DNA of 64,000 bases from JBDOQU01 sp039839375 (GTDB taxonomy: Bacteria; Pseudomonadota; Alphaproteobacteria; DSM-16000; Inquilinaceae). Location: NCBI RefSeq assembly GCF_039839375.1, contig NZ_JBDOQU010000001.1, positions 310,001 through 374,000 on the forward strand, given 5' to 3'. The translations under genes were made by a program, and so were the position numbers. The notes below the pieces were generated by a model that was given only the letters and a program-made list of their open reading frames with translations, did not search any database and was not told the origin of the DNA. Positions 33,721 through 42,045 of this stretch are shown piece after piece (within the stretch, counting starts at the first letter, position 1; the number at the start of each line of letters is the position of its first letter).

Positions 33721-35292
33721 TTGTCGCTTTATCTGCTCCCGCTAGCCGCACCGCTCCTTCTGCTCGTCGCCGCCGTCGTGGGGTTCGTGAGGAGCGGTCT
33801 ACGTCCACGCTTGGCGCCAGTTGTCGCGGAAAGCGCCGCGTTCGGCGCGCTGCTGATCGCGATGGCTTCGCTTGCACTCCTGATCCTGCGCGGCGCCGGC
33901 GATAGCGGGCTGATCGGATGGAGCGGCTTCGGACTGTCGACGAGGCTCGATGCGGTGAGCGCCGCGATGCTCCTCCTAGTCGCCTTCGTCGGCTGGATCG
34001 TTGTGCGGTACGCCCGCACCTACCTGGACGGCGAGGCGCGACAGGGCTATTTCATTGGCTGGCTTTGCGCTGCACTTGCGGCCGTCCTCCTTCTCGTCCA
34101 GGCGGGCAATCTCGTTCAGCTGGTCGCTGCTTGGATCGCGACCAGCGCCGCCCTGCATCGCCTGCTGCTGTTCTATCCTGAGCGCGTGGCGGCCCAGCGC
34201 GCAGCGCGCAAGAAGCGCCTGTTCTCGACGATCGGTGGTATCACCTTGGTCAGCGCAGCGGTTCTTGCCTGGATTAGCTTCGGCACGACCGATATCGCGA
34301 CGATCAACGCGCTGGCTCGTCAGGGTGACGCCTCCTGGCTCGTTGTTGCAACAGCCGCCATGCTCGCGCTCGCCGCGGTCCTGAAATCGGCGCAGTTCCC
34401 GACCCATGGCTGGCTGACTGAGGTGATGGAGGCGCCGACTCCGGTTTCGGCCCTGCTTCATGCGGGCGTGATCAATGCCGGCGGCTTCCTGCTGATCCGC
34501 TTCGCTGATGTGATGCTTTCGGCTCCCGGCGTGCTCGCCGTGCTGGCAATGCTGGGCGGGTTTACAGCGCTGTTCGGCGCACTCGTCATGTTGACTCAGC
34601 CTGCGGTCAAGACATCGCTCGCGTGGTCGACGGTCGCGCAGATGGGGTTCATGATCCTGCAGTGCGGTCTTGCGCTGTTCCCGCTGGCGCTCCTCCACAT
34701 CATCGCCCACTCCCTCTACAAGGCGCATGCGTTTCTGGCGTCCGGCGGGGCTGTCGAGCAGGTGGCGGCCATTCGCCGGCCCGGGCCAGTCGCCGTTCCC
34801 GACGGAGCCGCGGTCGGCCGCGCCTTCCTGATCGCACTTGCGATTTATGCCGGGATTGGCGCTGCGTTCGGGATTGCCTTCGGCTTCGAGCACAAGTCAC
34901 CACAGGCGCTCGCGCTCGGTGCCATTCTGATTTTCGGTGTCGCCTATTTGCTGGCCCAAGGGCTCGCCGACGCCGCGCCGCGTCCGCTGACACGCAAAAC
35001 GGCGATCTACGCCAGTGCCGCCGCGATCGGCTACTTCGCGCTGCAAACCGCTGCCGAATGGCTGACGGCAGGGGTACTGCCAGCGACGCCGGCGCCAGGT
35101 CGTCTGGAATGGACCCTGATGGTGCTCGCGGTGCTGAGCTTCGGGGTGGTGGCAGTGGCGCAGGCGCTATTCCCGCTCTGGGCGTCGCATCCCGCCGCTG
35201 CGGGACTGCGCGTCCATCTTTCCAATGGCCTTTACGCCAACGCCACGATCGATCGCATCCTCGGCGGCTGGTCTGCCCCCAAGGCGTCGTGA
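33721..35292 (+). CDS. dabB: DabB, NuoL/MrpA-like proton-conducting subunit of the DAB carbon transporter
   Basis: A protein of about 523 residues with about 13 hydrophobic segments and the proton-pumping_M core found in NuoL, MrpA and DabB: AAVLKSAQFPTHGWLTEVMEAPTPVSALLHAGVINAGGFLL, given here as a position range of about residues 225-265, and SLAWSTVAQMGFMI. It couples ion movement to the DabA partner for active CO2 uptake or hydration. The start is taken as TTG at 33721, preceded by AGGGGA; the frame extends upstream to 33658 with non-membrane sequence. The gene is followed after 25 bases by dabA. Confidence 0.88.
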   Translation: MSLYLLPLAAPLLLLVAAVVGFVRSGLRPRLAPVVAESAAFGALLIAMASLALLILRGAGDSGLIGWSGFGLSTRLDAVSAAMLLLVAFVGWIVVRYARTYLDGEARQGYFIGWLCAALAAVLLLVQAGNLVQLVAAWIATSAALHRLLLFYPERVAAQRAARKKRLFSTIGGITLVSAAVLAWISFGTTDIATINALARQGDASWLVVATAAMLALAAVLKSAQFPTHGWLTEVMEAPTPVSALLHAGVINAGGFLLIRFADVMLSAPGVLAVLAMLGGFTALFGALVMLTQPAVKTSLAWSTVAQMGFMILQCGLALFPLALLHIIAHSLYKAHAFLASGGAVEQVAAIRRPGPVAVPDGAAVGRAFLIALAIYAGIGAAFGIAFGFEHKSPQALALGAILIFGVAYLLAQGLADAAPRPLTRKTAIYASAAAIGYFALQTAAEWLTAGVLPATPAPGRLEWTLMVLAVLSFGVVAVAQALFPLWASHPAAAGLRVHLSNGLYANATIDRILGGWSAPKAS

Positions 35293-35317
35293 ACCGATAA
35301 GAGCAAGGACCATACCC

Positions 35318-37753
35318 ATGCTGATGGCCATAACCAAACCGCCCCTCCTGCCTTCTGATGTGATCATCGAGGCGGCCAATCGTGCGGCGCGCGCTATTCC
35401 TCCACTTTGGCCGCTCGCCTCGAGCGTGGCGGTCAATCCCTTCCTCGGCCAGACGGGCGAGCCGCTAGCGACTGCAGCGGCACGCCTTCGGCACGCCGCC
35501 GGCATCGCTTTGACCATGCCGCGCGCCTGGTATGCAGAACGGTTAAATTCAGGCGAGATCGCTGAGGAAGATTTGCAAGCGGCGTTCGAGGCGGCTCCCG
35601 CAGCGCTCCGGCCGAAGACCTTCTCTGCTCTGAAGGAGGCGGCCCGGGCCGAACGGATAGCACCACATGCCGGCGCGACGGTCGCCGAACTGGCACGCGA
35701 CGTTGCTGCGATCGATTGGCCCGGCATCGTCAACGACCGCATCAGCCACTGGGCATCCGGCTACTTTGATCAGGGGCAGGCGCTCTGGTCCAACGTCCAA
35801 CCAGGCGGCGCCTATGCTGCCTGGCGCACCATCGCGACCCATGACCTGACGCCGGAAATCGCCGGCCTCTCAGGTTTCGCGCAGAGCGTCGCCAATGCGC
35901 CCGCGAATGCCGAAGACGCGATCATTGAATGCGTCATCCGCCTTGGGCTCCCCGAGGCTGCGTTGGAGAGTTATTTCCACAGGCTGCTGATGACGCTCGG
36001 CGGCTGGGGCCAGGTAGCCCGCTATCGGCTTTGGCAAGCGGAGCTGAGCGAAGGGTCGGATACGTCCGTCACCGAACTTCTTGCCATCCGCATGACCTGG
36101 GAGGCGGCTCTGCTGCACAAATACGCTTCCGCGCTCTCGCCGCACTGGCAAGCTGCCATCGCTGCCTACGCCGAGCCAATCTCGGCAACTTCAGACGATA
36201 CCATCAATGCCATCTTCCAGGAGGCTGCCGAACGCGGGGCGCAACGGCGGCTCAACTCACTTCTTTCCGGGACACCTTCGACTCTCGTGAATCCAGCTCC
36301 GTCGAAGCTTCAGATGGCCTTCTGTATCGATGTGCGCTCGGAAGTGTTTCGGCGGGCATTGGAAAGCCTCGATCCAAGCATCCAAACGCTCGGATTCGCA
36401 GGGTTCTTCGGGTTGAGCATCGGCCATCGCCGTTTCGCTTCGGATGTCGTCGAGTCGCGGCTTCCGGTGCTGCTGACCCCGGGTGTTTTCACATGCTCGG
36501 GCGCGTCGGCTTCGGCAGAGGAAAAGGCCGACCTGGCTGCACGAATCAAGGCACGCGCAACGCGGGCCTGGGGCCGCTTCAAGCTGGCGGCCATCTCCTC
36601 CTTCGCATTCGTCGAGGCCGCGGGCCCGATCTACGTCGGCAAGCTGCTGCGCGACGGACTGGCACTGACGCGACACACCGCGCCGAACGAGCCCGCCCCT
36701 CGCCCGGCTGAGAGTCTCGATCTCGACACGAGGCTGACGATGGCGACGAACGTCCTCAAGGCGATGTCGCTCACCAGAGGCTTCGCAAGGCTGGTTCTGC
36801 TCACCGGCCACGGCGCCAATGTGGTCAACAATCCCCATGCCAGTGCGCTGCATTGCGGCGCATGCGGAGGGTATTCGGGCGAGGTGAACGCGCGGCTGCT
36901 TGCCTCGCTGCTCAACGACGGAGATGTGCGCACCGGCCTGACCGAGCGTGGCATCGCTATCCCTGAGGATACGCTCTTCCTTGGCGCGCTGCACGACACG
37001 ACGACCGATGAAATCACCATCTATACCCACGACCATCCTTCCAAAGCCCATGCCGAGGATATCAAGCAGGCACAGCGCTGGCTGAAATCAGCTGGCGTCC
37101 TGGCGCGGGGGGAACGGGCGCTGCGCCTGCCGCGCGCCGCGCGCGGTAACGACATCCCGCATCGTGCCCGCGATTGGGCCGAGCTTCGCCCCGAATGGGC
37201 GCTTGCCGGCTGCCAGGCCTTTGTCGCGGCGCCGCGGTCGCGCACCGCCGGCAGAGATCTTGCCGGACGGGCCTTCCTCCACGACTATGACTGGAAGCAG
37301 GACGAAGGCTTCGGCGTGCTGGAGCTGATCCTGACGGCGCCGGTCGTCGTCGCCAGCTGGATCAGCCTGCAATATTATGGTTCGACCGTCGCTCCAGACG
37401 TCTTTGGCGCGGGCAACAAGCTGCTCCACAACGTAACCGGTGGTATCGGTGTGGTCGAGGGCAATGGCGGCCTCCTGCGGGCGGGACTGCCATGGCAATC
37501 GGTCCATGACGGCGAAAGACTGACGCATGAACCGCTGCGGCTTTCCGTGCTGATCGAAGCTCCCCGCGAGGCGATCACAGGCATACTGGAGCGGCACCCA
37601 AAGGTCCGGGCGCTGTTCGACAACCGCTGGCTTCACCTCTTTGCCCTCGACGATGAAGGCCGCATGGCGTGGCGCTACAAGAGCGGTTCGTGCTGGGAAA
37701 ACAGCACCCAGAGCGCGGTCAAGGAGCCTGATCTCTTGCGGGTCACCGCGTGA
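35318..37753 (+). CDS. dabA: DabA (DUF2309), carbonic-anhydrase-like subunit of the DAB transporter
   Basis: An 811-residue cytoplasmic-facing DUF2309 protein. The beta-carbonic-anhydrase-like zinc site is complete: C336 and D338 in FCIDVRSE, H498 in TGHGANVVNNPHAS and C513 in HCGACGG, with the 15-residue spacing between the last two seen in characterised DabA. With DabB it makes an energy-coupled CO2 trap that accumulates bicarbonate. The start at 35318 follows AAGGA. The frame is open upstream over dabB, but that part is shadow. Composition is similar to the element around it. Confidence 0.93.
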   Translation: MLMAITKPPLLPSDVIIEAANRAARAIPPLWPLASSVAVNPFLGQTGEPLATAAARLRHAAGIALTMPRAWYAERLNSGEIAEEDLQAAFEAAPAALRPKTFSALKEAARAERIAPHAGATVAELARDVAAIDWPGIVNDRISHWASGYFDQGQALWSNVQPGGAYAAWRTIATHDLTPEIAGLSGFAQSVANAPANAEDAIIECVIRLGLPEAALESYFHRLLMTLGGWGQVARYRLWQAELSEGSDTSVTELLAIRMTWEAALLHKYASALSPHWQAAIAAYAEPISATSDDTINAIFQEAAERGAQRRLNSLLSGTPSTLVNPAPSKLQMAFCIDVRSEVFRRALESLDPSIQTLGFAGFFGLSIGHRRFASDVVESRLPVLLTPGVFTCSGASASAEEKADLAARIKARATRAWGRFKLAAISSFAFVEAAGPIYVGKLLRDGLALTRHTAPNEPAPRPAESLDLDTRLTMATNVLKAMSLTRGFARLVLLTGHGANVVNNPHASALHCGACGGYSGEVNARLLASLLNDGDVRTGLTERGIAIPEDTLFLGALHDTTTDEITIYTHDHPSKAHAEDIKQAQRWLKSAGVLARGERALRLPRAARGNDIPHRARDWAELRPEWALAGCQAFVAAPRSRTAGRDLAGRAFLHDYDWKQDEGFGVLELILTAPVVVASWISLQYYGSTVAPDVFGAGNKLLHNVTGGIGVVEGNGGLLRAGLPWQSVHDGERLTHEPLRLSVLIEAPREAITGILERHPKVRALFDNRWLHLFALDDEGRMAWRYKSGSCWENSTQSAVKEPDLLRVTA

Positions 37754-37805
37754 CGGTTGTGCCTGTCCATCTCGAACCCCTCGAATTCGAAGCGGGAAGA
37801 TCGTC

Positions 37806-38705
37806 GTGAGCGTTCGCGGCACAGCGCACGAAGCCTCGACCGCCAACCGCCATGGTTGCTATGCCGGCCACCGCGCCGTGCTCGCGACCATGCATGGCAA
37901 GGAGGCAGCAATCAGTGCGGCCCTGTTCGAGCGGCTCGGCCTCGTCGTCAGCACCGCGCCAAATCTGGACACCGATGTGCTCGGCACGTTTACCGGCGAG
38001 GTACCTCGGACGGGAACCATTCGCGAGACGGCGATCGCCAAAGCAAGGCTCGGGATGGCGGCGAGCGGGCTACCAATCGGGATCGCCAGCGAAGGCAGTT
38101 ACGGACCCCACCCGCATATCCCCTTCATTGCCGGCGGCATCGAACTCATGGTGCTGATCGACGATGTACGAAAGATCGTCGTATCCGAGTATTTGATCGA
38201 GGACTCGCCCGTCTTCGATCATGTCTTCGCACATCCGAACGACGAGCTGAGCGCGTTTCTCGACCGCATCGGGTTTCCCGATCATGCGCTCATCGTGAAG
38301 GCTGCCGAAGCTGGGTTGGCGGCGGGACCGGTTTATAAGGGGCTACGCGGCAAGCAAGCTCTCGCGTCGGCGATCATTCACTGCGCCGCGCATTCGCGTG
38401 ACGGGCGGACGCTAATCCAGACCGATATGCGCGCCCATATGAATCCAACGCGCATGGCAACGCTTCGCAGATTGGCTGTCATTTTCGCCGAGCGCGTGTC
38501 AACGCCCTGCCCGGCTTGCGCTATGCCCGGCTATGGCCAGGTCAATGTCGAGACCGGCTTGCCGTGCGAAGCTTGTGGCGCCGCGAGCATCATGGTTCGC
38601 CACCAAGTTTTCGGATGTGTGGCCTGCGAGCATCGCGAAAGGCGTCCGCGGCTCGATGGACTCGCCTACGCCGATCAGGGGCATTGCCCGGAATGCAATC
38701 CATGA
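37806..38705 (+). CDS. DUF6671-type protein with C-terminal zinc ribbons
   Basis: A 299-residue protein. The N-terminal 220 residues form an alpha-beta domain (CYAGHRAVLATMHGKE, APNLDTDVLGTFTGE, GIASEGSYGPHP), and the C-terminal part has four Cys-x2-Cys pairs (CPAC, CEAC, CVAC, CPEC), forming one or two zinc ribbons. I place it in the DUF6671 family; its role is unknown. The GTG start at 37806 is chosen by a GGAAG upstream and by where conserved sequence begins. It lies 52 bases after dabA on the same strand and may be an accessory of the carbon transporter. Confidence 0.7.
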   Translation: MSVRGTAHEASTANRHGCYAGHRAVLATMHGKEAAISAALFERLGLVVSTAPNLDTDVLGTFTGEVPRTGTIRETAIAKARLGMAASGLPIGIASEGSYGPHPHIPFIAGGIELMVLIDDVRKIVVSEYLIEDSPVFDHVFAHPNDELSAFLDRIGFPDHALIVKAAEAGLAAGPVYKGLRGKQALASAIIHCAAHSRDGRTLIQTDMRAHMNPTRMATLRRLAVIFAERVSTPCPACAMPGYGQVNVETGLPCEACGAASIMVRHQVFGCVACEHRERRPRLDGLAYADQGHCPECNP

Positions 38706-38726
38706 TCCGCTGACGGAGGAAGGACC

Positions 38727-38945
38727 GTGTCATTTCCAAACGACTTGCTGGAGTTGAACGACGAACGGATAGCATGGGTCCTTGCGCACCCGCGAATGAG
38801 CCCGTGGCTAAAGGAGGCGTTGAGGGGCGCACGTGGCGGGAACCCCGTCGAAATTCTGAACGAGCTGGAGATTTTGAGTCTGTTGCTGCGCACAGAATGC
38901 GAGACCAAGATAAAGATCGCATTCCCTACTTCAGCTCCAGACTAA
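38727..38945 (+). CDS. small hypothetical protein after DUF6671
   Basis: A 72-residue acidic, helical protein (NDERIAWVLAHPRMSPWLKEAL, then EILNELEILSLLL) with no recognised domain. The GTG start has AGGAAGGA immediately upstream, and it is 21 bases downstream of the DUF6671 gene, so it is likely translated from the same message. It is the last gene before the second guaA-like repeat. Confidence 0.5.
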   Translation: MSFPNDLLELNDERIAWVLAHPRMSPWLKEALRGARGGNPVEILNELEILSLLLRTECETKIKIAFPTSAPD

Positions 38946-39461
38946 GTCTGTAGGATGAACCATTCATTGGCAAACGGATCGAAACAACCGCGTGAGGGAT
39001 GAAACGAAAGCTATTGCTGACTATCGACGATGCTCACTACGCAGCGCTACGCCAAGACCGCCGATTCAATCCGAATGTACGCCCCGTCACTCCCACTCAA
39101 TGGTCCAAACGGACTGTAAGCTATTGTAAGGCAATAGATTTTTCTTCGTCGGCGTGCCAGCGCACCGAGGCTGATCCCGTCAAAAACTCAGGCTATTGAA
39201 AAGTCTCACTTTTCTTCCTGGAAACTTTTTTGTTCGGTGTCGGCGACTATCGGCTTCAATCGCGCGGAATGCCCACCGTTCGGGCCGCTCCGTTCGACTC
39301 GGCTAGTCGCTCACATACCGCACGGGTACGACGCTACAGCGCGCAGACGCGCTCCGACAACCGCCCATTCCTATCCGAATGCTCGCCCCGCTGGAATAGC
39401 CTCGCTCCTCTGCGCTCATTGAACCAGCGATCGAGCCAAGCCAAGTCGGCCTAGCGATACA
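38946..39461. other. intergenic junction between the DAB cassette and the conjugative element
   Basis: About 515 bases containing the guaA-like repeat B and otherwise no supportable gene. Short open frames at 38999-39199 and 39230-39454 lack ribosome-binding sites and protein-like composition. This is the probable boundary between two stacked mobile elements. Confidence 0.5.
39082..39108. repeat. guaA 3'-end-like repeat B (candidate att site)
   Basis: On the minus strand this reads ACC-ATT-GAG-TGG-GAG-TGA, T-I-E-W-E-stop, the exact usual ending of GMP synthase. It is a direct, imperfect repeat of 32371-32397. Left of it lies the DAB cassette, right of it the AbiE genes of the conjugative element. 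The intact guaA would be expected beyond the right end of the window, in minus orientation. Confidence 0.6.
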
Positions 39462-40268
39462 TTACTGCGCCGCTTCTGTCGGATCGGGCCCGCTGGCAGC
39501 GGGCGTTACGAACAGCACTTGCGCTCCCTGCAACCAAGACTCCAGCCCGATCACCGCCGCCAAGCCGTCTGCTGGCGTCCGAGCACGCGCGCGAAGCTCC
39601 CGTCGCCGACGCGCGGAGAGTTGCGGCAGATCCTGGGCGCGCTCTTGGGAGGCCAGCCGTTCCAACCGACCGGCGAGCGACTCCTGCGGGCTGTGGGCTC
39701 GGGCGCCGAGCTTCTCGATCAACTCGTCGGGCCGCACTTCCTCCACCAATTGCGGCTCGGAGCAGACGTAACGGTTAGCCCGATCGTAGACAATGCGGTG
39801 CTCCCCCGGGGCGCCGGCCGCGCCTGCGCGGATCTGGAATGGTCGAAGCAGCAACGATCGCTGCAAGATTTGCTCGGCATGGAAAGCTGCCTCATAGGCC
39901 GACCAGTGGGAGAAGCGCGGCGACACGTAAAAGACATCGGCTCCCTGCTGCTCGAACGCTTCCAAGCGCAGGAACTGGTGCTCGCCGATATCGACATAGT
40001 ACCGCCAGAACGGCTTCTGGAGCGCCGGGATGCTCTCGCCGGGGTTAAGGCGTCGGAATCGCGATAGCTGCTGCCCGAGCTTGAACTGCAGCATGACGAC
40101 TTGGCCTGGGCCCGAGAACGCGACGTCGAATCCGAGGCTCGCCTCGTGCAGCAGGCTCGGCAGGAACGGTGTGGCGCGCAAGCCGGCGGCCGCGAGCCGA
40201 CGCTCCATCTCGCGGGTCACTCCGTAGCCGTAGGAGAACTCCGACAGGCGCTCGTGCAGATCGATCAT
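39462..40268 (-). CDS. third gene of the AbiE operon, possible PD-(D/E)XK-like protein
   Basis: A 268-residue protein of no recognised family. Near residues 45-65 the segment LGFDVAFSGPGQVVMLQFKLGQ has the D-x(n)-Q-x-K spacing of a restriction-endonuclease-like core, preceded by an N-terminal helix containing E20, and the later ALQKPFWRYYVDIGEHQFLRLE segment looks like a conserved core. The C-terminal 80 residues are Arg-rich. Its start overlaps the AbiEii stop by 4 bases (ATGA), so it belongs to the same transcript. A nuclease assignment is inference from the motif alone. Confidence 0.6.
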   Translation of the reverse strand: MIDLHERLSEFSYGYGVTREMERRLAAAGLRATPFLPSLLHEASLGFDVAFSGPGQVVMLQFKLGQQLSRFRRLNPGESIPALQKPFWRYYVDIGEHQFLRLEAFEQQGADVFYVSPRFSHWSAYEAAFHAEQILQRSLLLRPFQIRAGAAGAPGEHRIVYDRANRYVCSEPQLVEEVRPDELIEKLGARAHSPQESLAGRLERLASQERAQDLPQLSARRRRELRARARTPADGLAAVIGLESWLQGAQVLFVTPAASGPDPTEAAQ

Positions 40269-41284
40269 CGGCCGGCGGCGGCGTTCACGCGCGCCGCAAT
40301 CTCGGCGCAGCGCGCCATCAGGAGATCGAAGTTCTCCGCCTCTTCGAGAAGCAGGCCATCCTCAATCATCCGCCGATAGTCGTCCGCCAGAGCGTCCCGT
40401 GCCGCGCCGTCGGGAACGAGGACCAGGCCGCCACCGATGGCGGCCATGTAGTCAATCGGATCGCGCGCCGCGTCCCGCTCGGCGAAGAACATGGTCTTGT
40501 GCGCCGCGACCGCTGCCGCGAGGTCACGATCGGCTATGGCGACTTCGACGAGGCCGGCTTCGTCGAGCCGCACGATGTCGTGCCAGTGACGCGAGAAGCG
40601 CTCCCCGCGCAGACGGTGCTGCGCGCAGTAAACATGGATCGCCGTGGCCTTCTCCCAGAACGTCCGCTCTGCCTTCATCACGCGCGCGGTCGCCCGCGGG
40701 AAATCGACCCCCTTGATCGCCTCGGCCGCGTCGCACACGATGTCGAACGGCGCGCACGGCTCGCCCGTCGAGCGCGCGCCGAACTCCAGCATCACCGATG
40801 GGCCGACATAGCCGGTGCCGGTCGCCGTCGCCTCGTAGCCGATGAAGATCTTTTCTCCGTCGGCCTTCGCTTCCGCCGAAAGCGCCTCCTCGGCGAGGCG
40901 ACCAGCGACCAGCGGCAGCGCCTGTTCGGCTACCCACTGCGGCAACCGCTTCCTGATCTCGCTTGTCCAGCGCTTCTCGGCGCTGCGGGTGGCGGGAAGG
41001 ACGCTCTCGGCTTCGCCGAGCAGGTCAGGCGCGAGCGCGCGGATGTCGTAGGTGAGGTCCACGTCTTCCGAGAAGCGACGGATCACCTGGTAGGCTTTGG
41101 ACAGCGAGGTGCCGCCCTTGAAGACGAGCTTGGACCCAAGCGCCGATCCGAACAGCGCGCCGAGCGCCCAAACGACCCAGATGTCCTTCTCGAGGAGGTG
41201 GACGGGCCGGCCCGAGGCCGATGCGGCCACCTCCAGCGCTTCGCGGCGTTCGTCAGCCGATAGCTGCAGGAAAACGTCAGCCAT
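40265..41284 (-). CDS. AbiEii-family nucleotidyltransferase toxin
   Basis: A 339-residue nucleotidyltransferase of the AbiEii/AbiGii family (DUF1814). The signature KLVFKGGTSLSKAYQVIRRFSEDVDLTYD, near residues 52-80, supplies the G-G-T-S-L-S-K nucleotide loop and the catalytic D-x-D-type acids, and E33KDIW is the usual upstream helix. Such toxins transfer nucleotides to tRNA or similar targets and block growth on phage infection, restrained by the AbiEi antitoxin. The gene overlaps abiEi by 8 bases and the third gene by 4. Confidence 0.88.
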   Translation of the reverse strand: MADVFLQLSADERREALEVAASASGRPVHLLEKDIWVVWALGALFGSALGSKLVFKGGTSLSKAYQVIRRFSEDVDLTYDIRALAPDLLGEAESVLPATRSAEKRWTSEIRKRLPQWVAEQALPLVAGRLAEEALSAEAKADGEKIFIGYEATATGTGYVGPSVMLEFGARSTGEPCAPFDIVCDAAEAIKGVDFPRATARVMKAERTFWEKATAIHVYCAQHRLRGERFSRHWHDIVRLDEAGLVEVAIADRDLAAAVAAHKTMFFAERDAARDPIDYMAAIGGGLVLVPDGAARDALADDYRRMIEDGLLLEEAENFDLLMARCAEIAARVNAAAGR

Positions 41285-41870
41285 GCGTCGCCTGGCTCAC
41301 CGGCTCGGCGAGCCAGGTCGGCAGTCGCGGTCCGACGGCCGCCAGAGCGGTCAGTTCGGTCGGACTCAACCGCTTCCTCAGCTGCTGCAGCGAGGCCCGC
41401 GCCATGGATGGCCCGAGCCAGGCCAGCGCCCGCACGGCCTGCCCCGCGGGCCGGTTCGGAAGCACCAGCTGCCACGGCGGCGCGTGCTTAAGCTCGACCG
41501 TCTGACGACCGAGGCGGAGCGTCCGGCTCGGACCGGAGGTCAGATAGACGGCGCGGACGGGGACCTGAGTGGTCAGCCCCAAGGCGTTGGCCGCTGCGGC
41601 GCCGTTCGGGGCGATCGTCTCGCCGCGCTGCGCCGCCACCGCCTCGACCACCTTCTCGACCGAGGGCGCCCGAGCGCCGAACCGGCTCTCGACGGGGAGG
41701 ACGTAGAGCCCTCGGCCGGCGCGCAGCAACCGCCCGCGTCGCGTCAAGCGCGACAGCGCCTGATCGACGGCCGCCCGCGAGCCCAGGTGCAGCAGCGCCT
41801 TGGCGGCAAGGGGCGTTCCTTCCGGGAAACGGCGCGCCTCCTCGATGATCTGACTGGTCAAACGGGTCAT
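41277..41870 (-). CDS. AbiEi-like antitoxin with DUF6088-type winged helix
   Basis: A 197-residue protein. The N-terminal winged helix (residues about 1-65: GSRAAVDQALSRLTRRGRLLRAGRGLYVLP) is followed by the antitoxin region (APNGAAAANALGLTTQVPVRAVYLTSGPSRTLRLG). This is the DUF6088/AbiEi pattern, which neutralises and autoregulates AbiEii systems. GAGGTG precedes the ATG at 41870. A promoter overlapped by an inverted repeat lies directly upstream, fitting autoregulation. Confidence 0.85.
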   Translation of the reverse strand: MTRLTSQIIEEARRFPEGTPLAAKALLHLGSRAAVDQALSRLTRRGRLLRAGRGLYVLPVESRFGARAPSVEKVVEAVAAQRGETIAPNGAAAANALGLTTQVPVRAVYLTSGPSRTLRLGRQTVELKHAPPWQLVLPNRPAGQAVRALAWLGPSMARASLQQLRKRLSPTELTALAAVGPRLPTWLAEPVSQATHG

Positions 41871-41880
41871 AGCTCACCTC

Positions 41881-41916
41881 TGTCAGAAAAATAGCGATGT
41901 TTCTGACACTTTACAA
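41881..41916 (-). promoter_or_regulatory. abiE promoter overlapped by TGTCAGAAA inverted repeat
   Basis: On the minus strand TTGTAA (-35, 41911-41916) and TATTTT (-10, 41888-41893) are 17 bp apart. TGTCAGAAA (41881-41889) and TTTCTGACA (41900-41908) form a 9-bp inverted repeat spanning the spacer and -10. AbiEi proteins are known to repress by binding inverted repeats at their own promoter, so this is the probable operator. Confidence 0.6.
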
Positions 41917-41988
41917 GCGGCAGGTTATCGATCTGTTCCCGCCTCGGACGTCGTTGTGGAGAGCGCCGTGGCGCTCGCTCGGCGGCTC

Positions 41989-42039
41989 TTGACAACGAAC
42001 GGCGATCTTGTCATCATCCTCACTGACCTCAATGAGGAT
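41989..42039 (+). promoter_or_regulatory. promoter and operator of the STAS/DUF4417 cassette
   Basis: TTGACA (41989-41994) and CATCAT (42012-42017) are spaced 17 bp on the plus strand. An inverted repeat ATCCTCA (42016-42022) / TGAGGAT (42033-42039) overlaps the -10 and the expected start point. The first gene starts seven bases further, so translation begins close to the 5' end. Confidence 0.45.
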
Positions 42040-42045
42040 TAGCAG

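Noticed and set aside
38999..39199. 66-codon open frame near guaA-like repeat B
   Set aside because: No ribosome-binding site or protein-like composition, and it crosses the att-like repeat.
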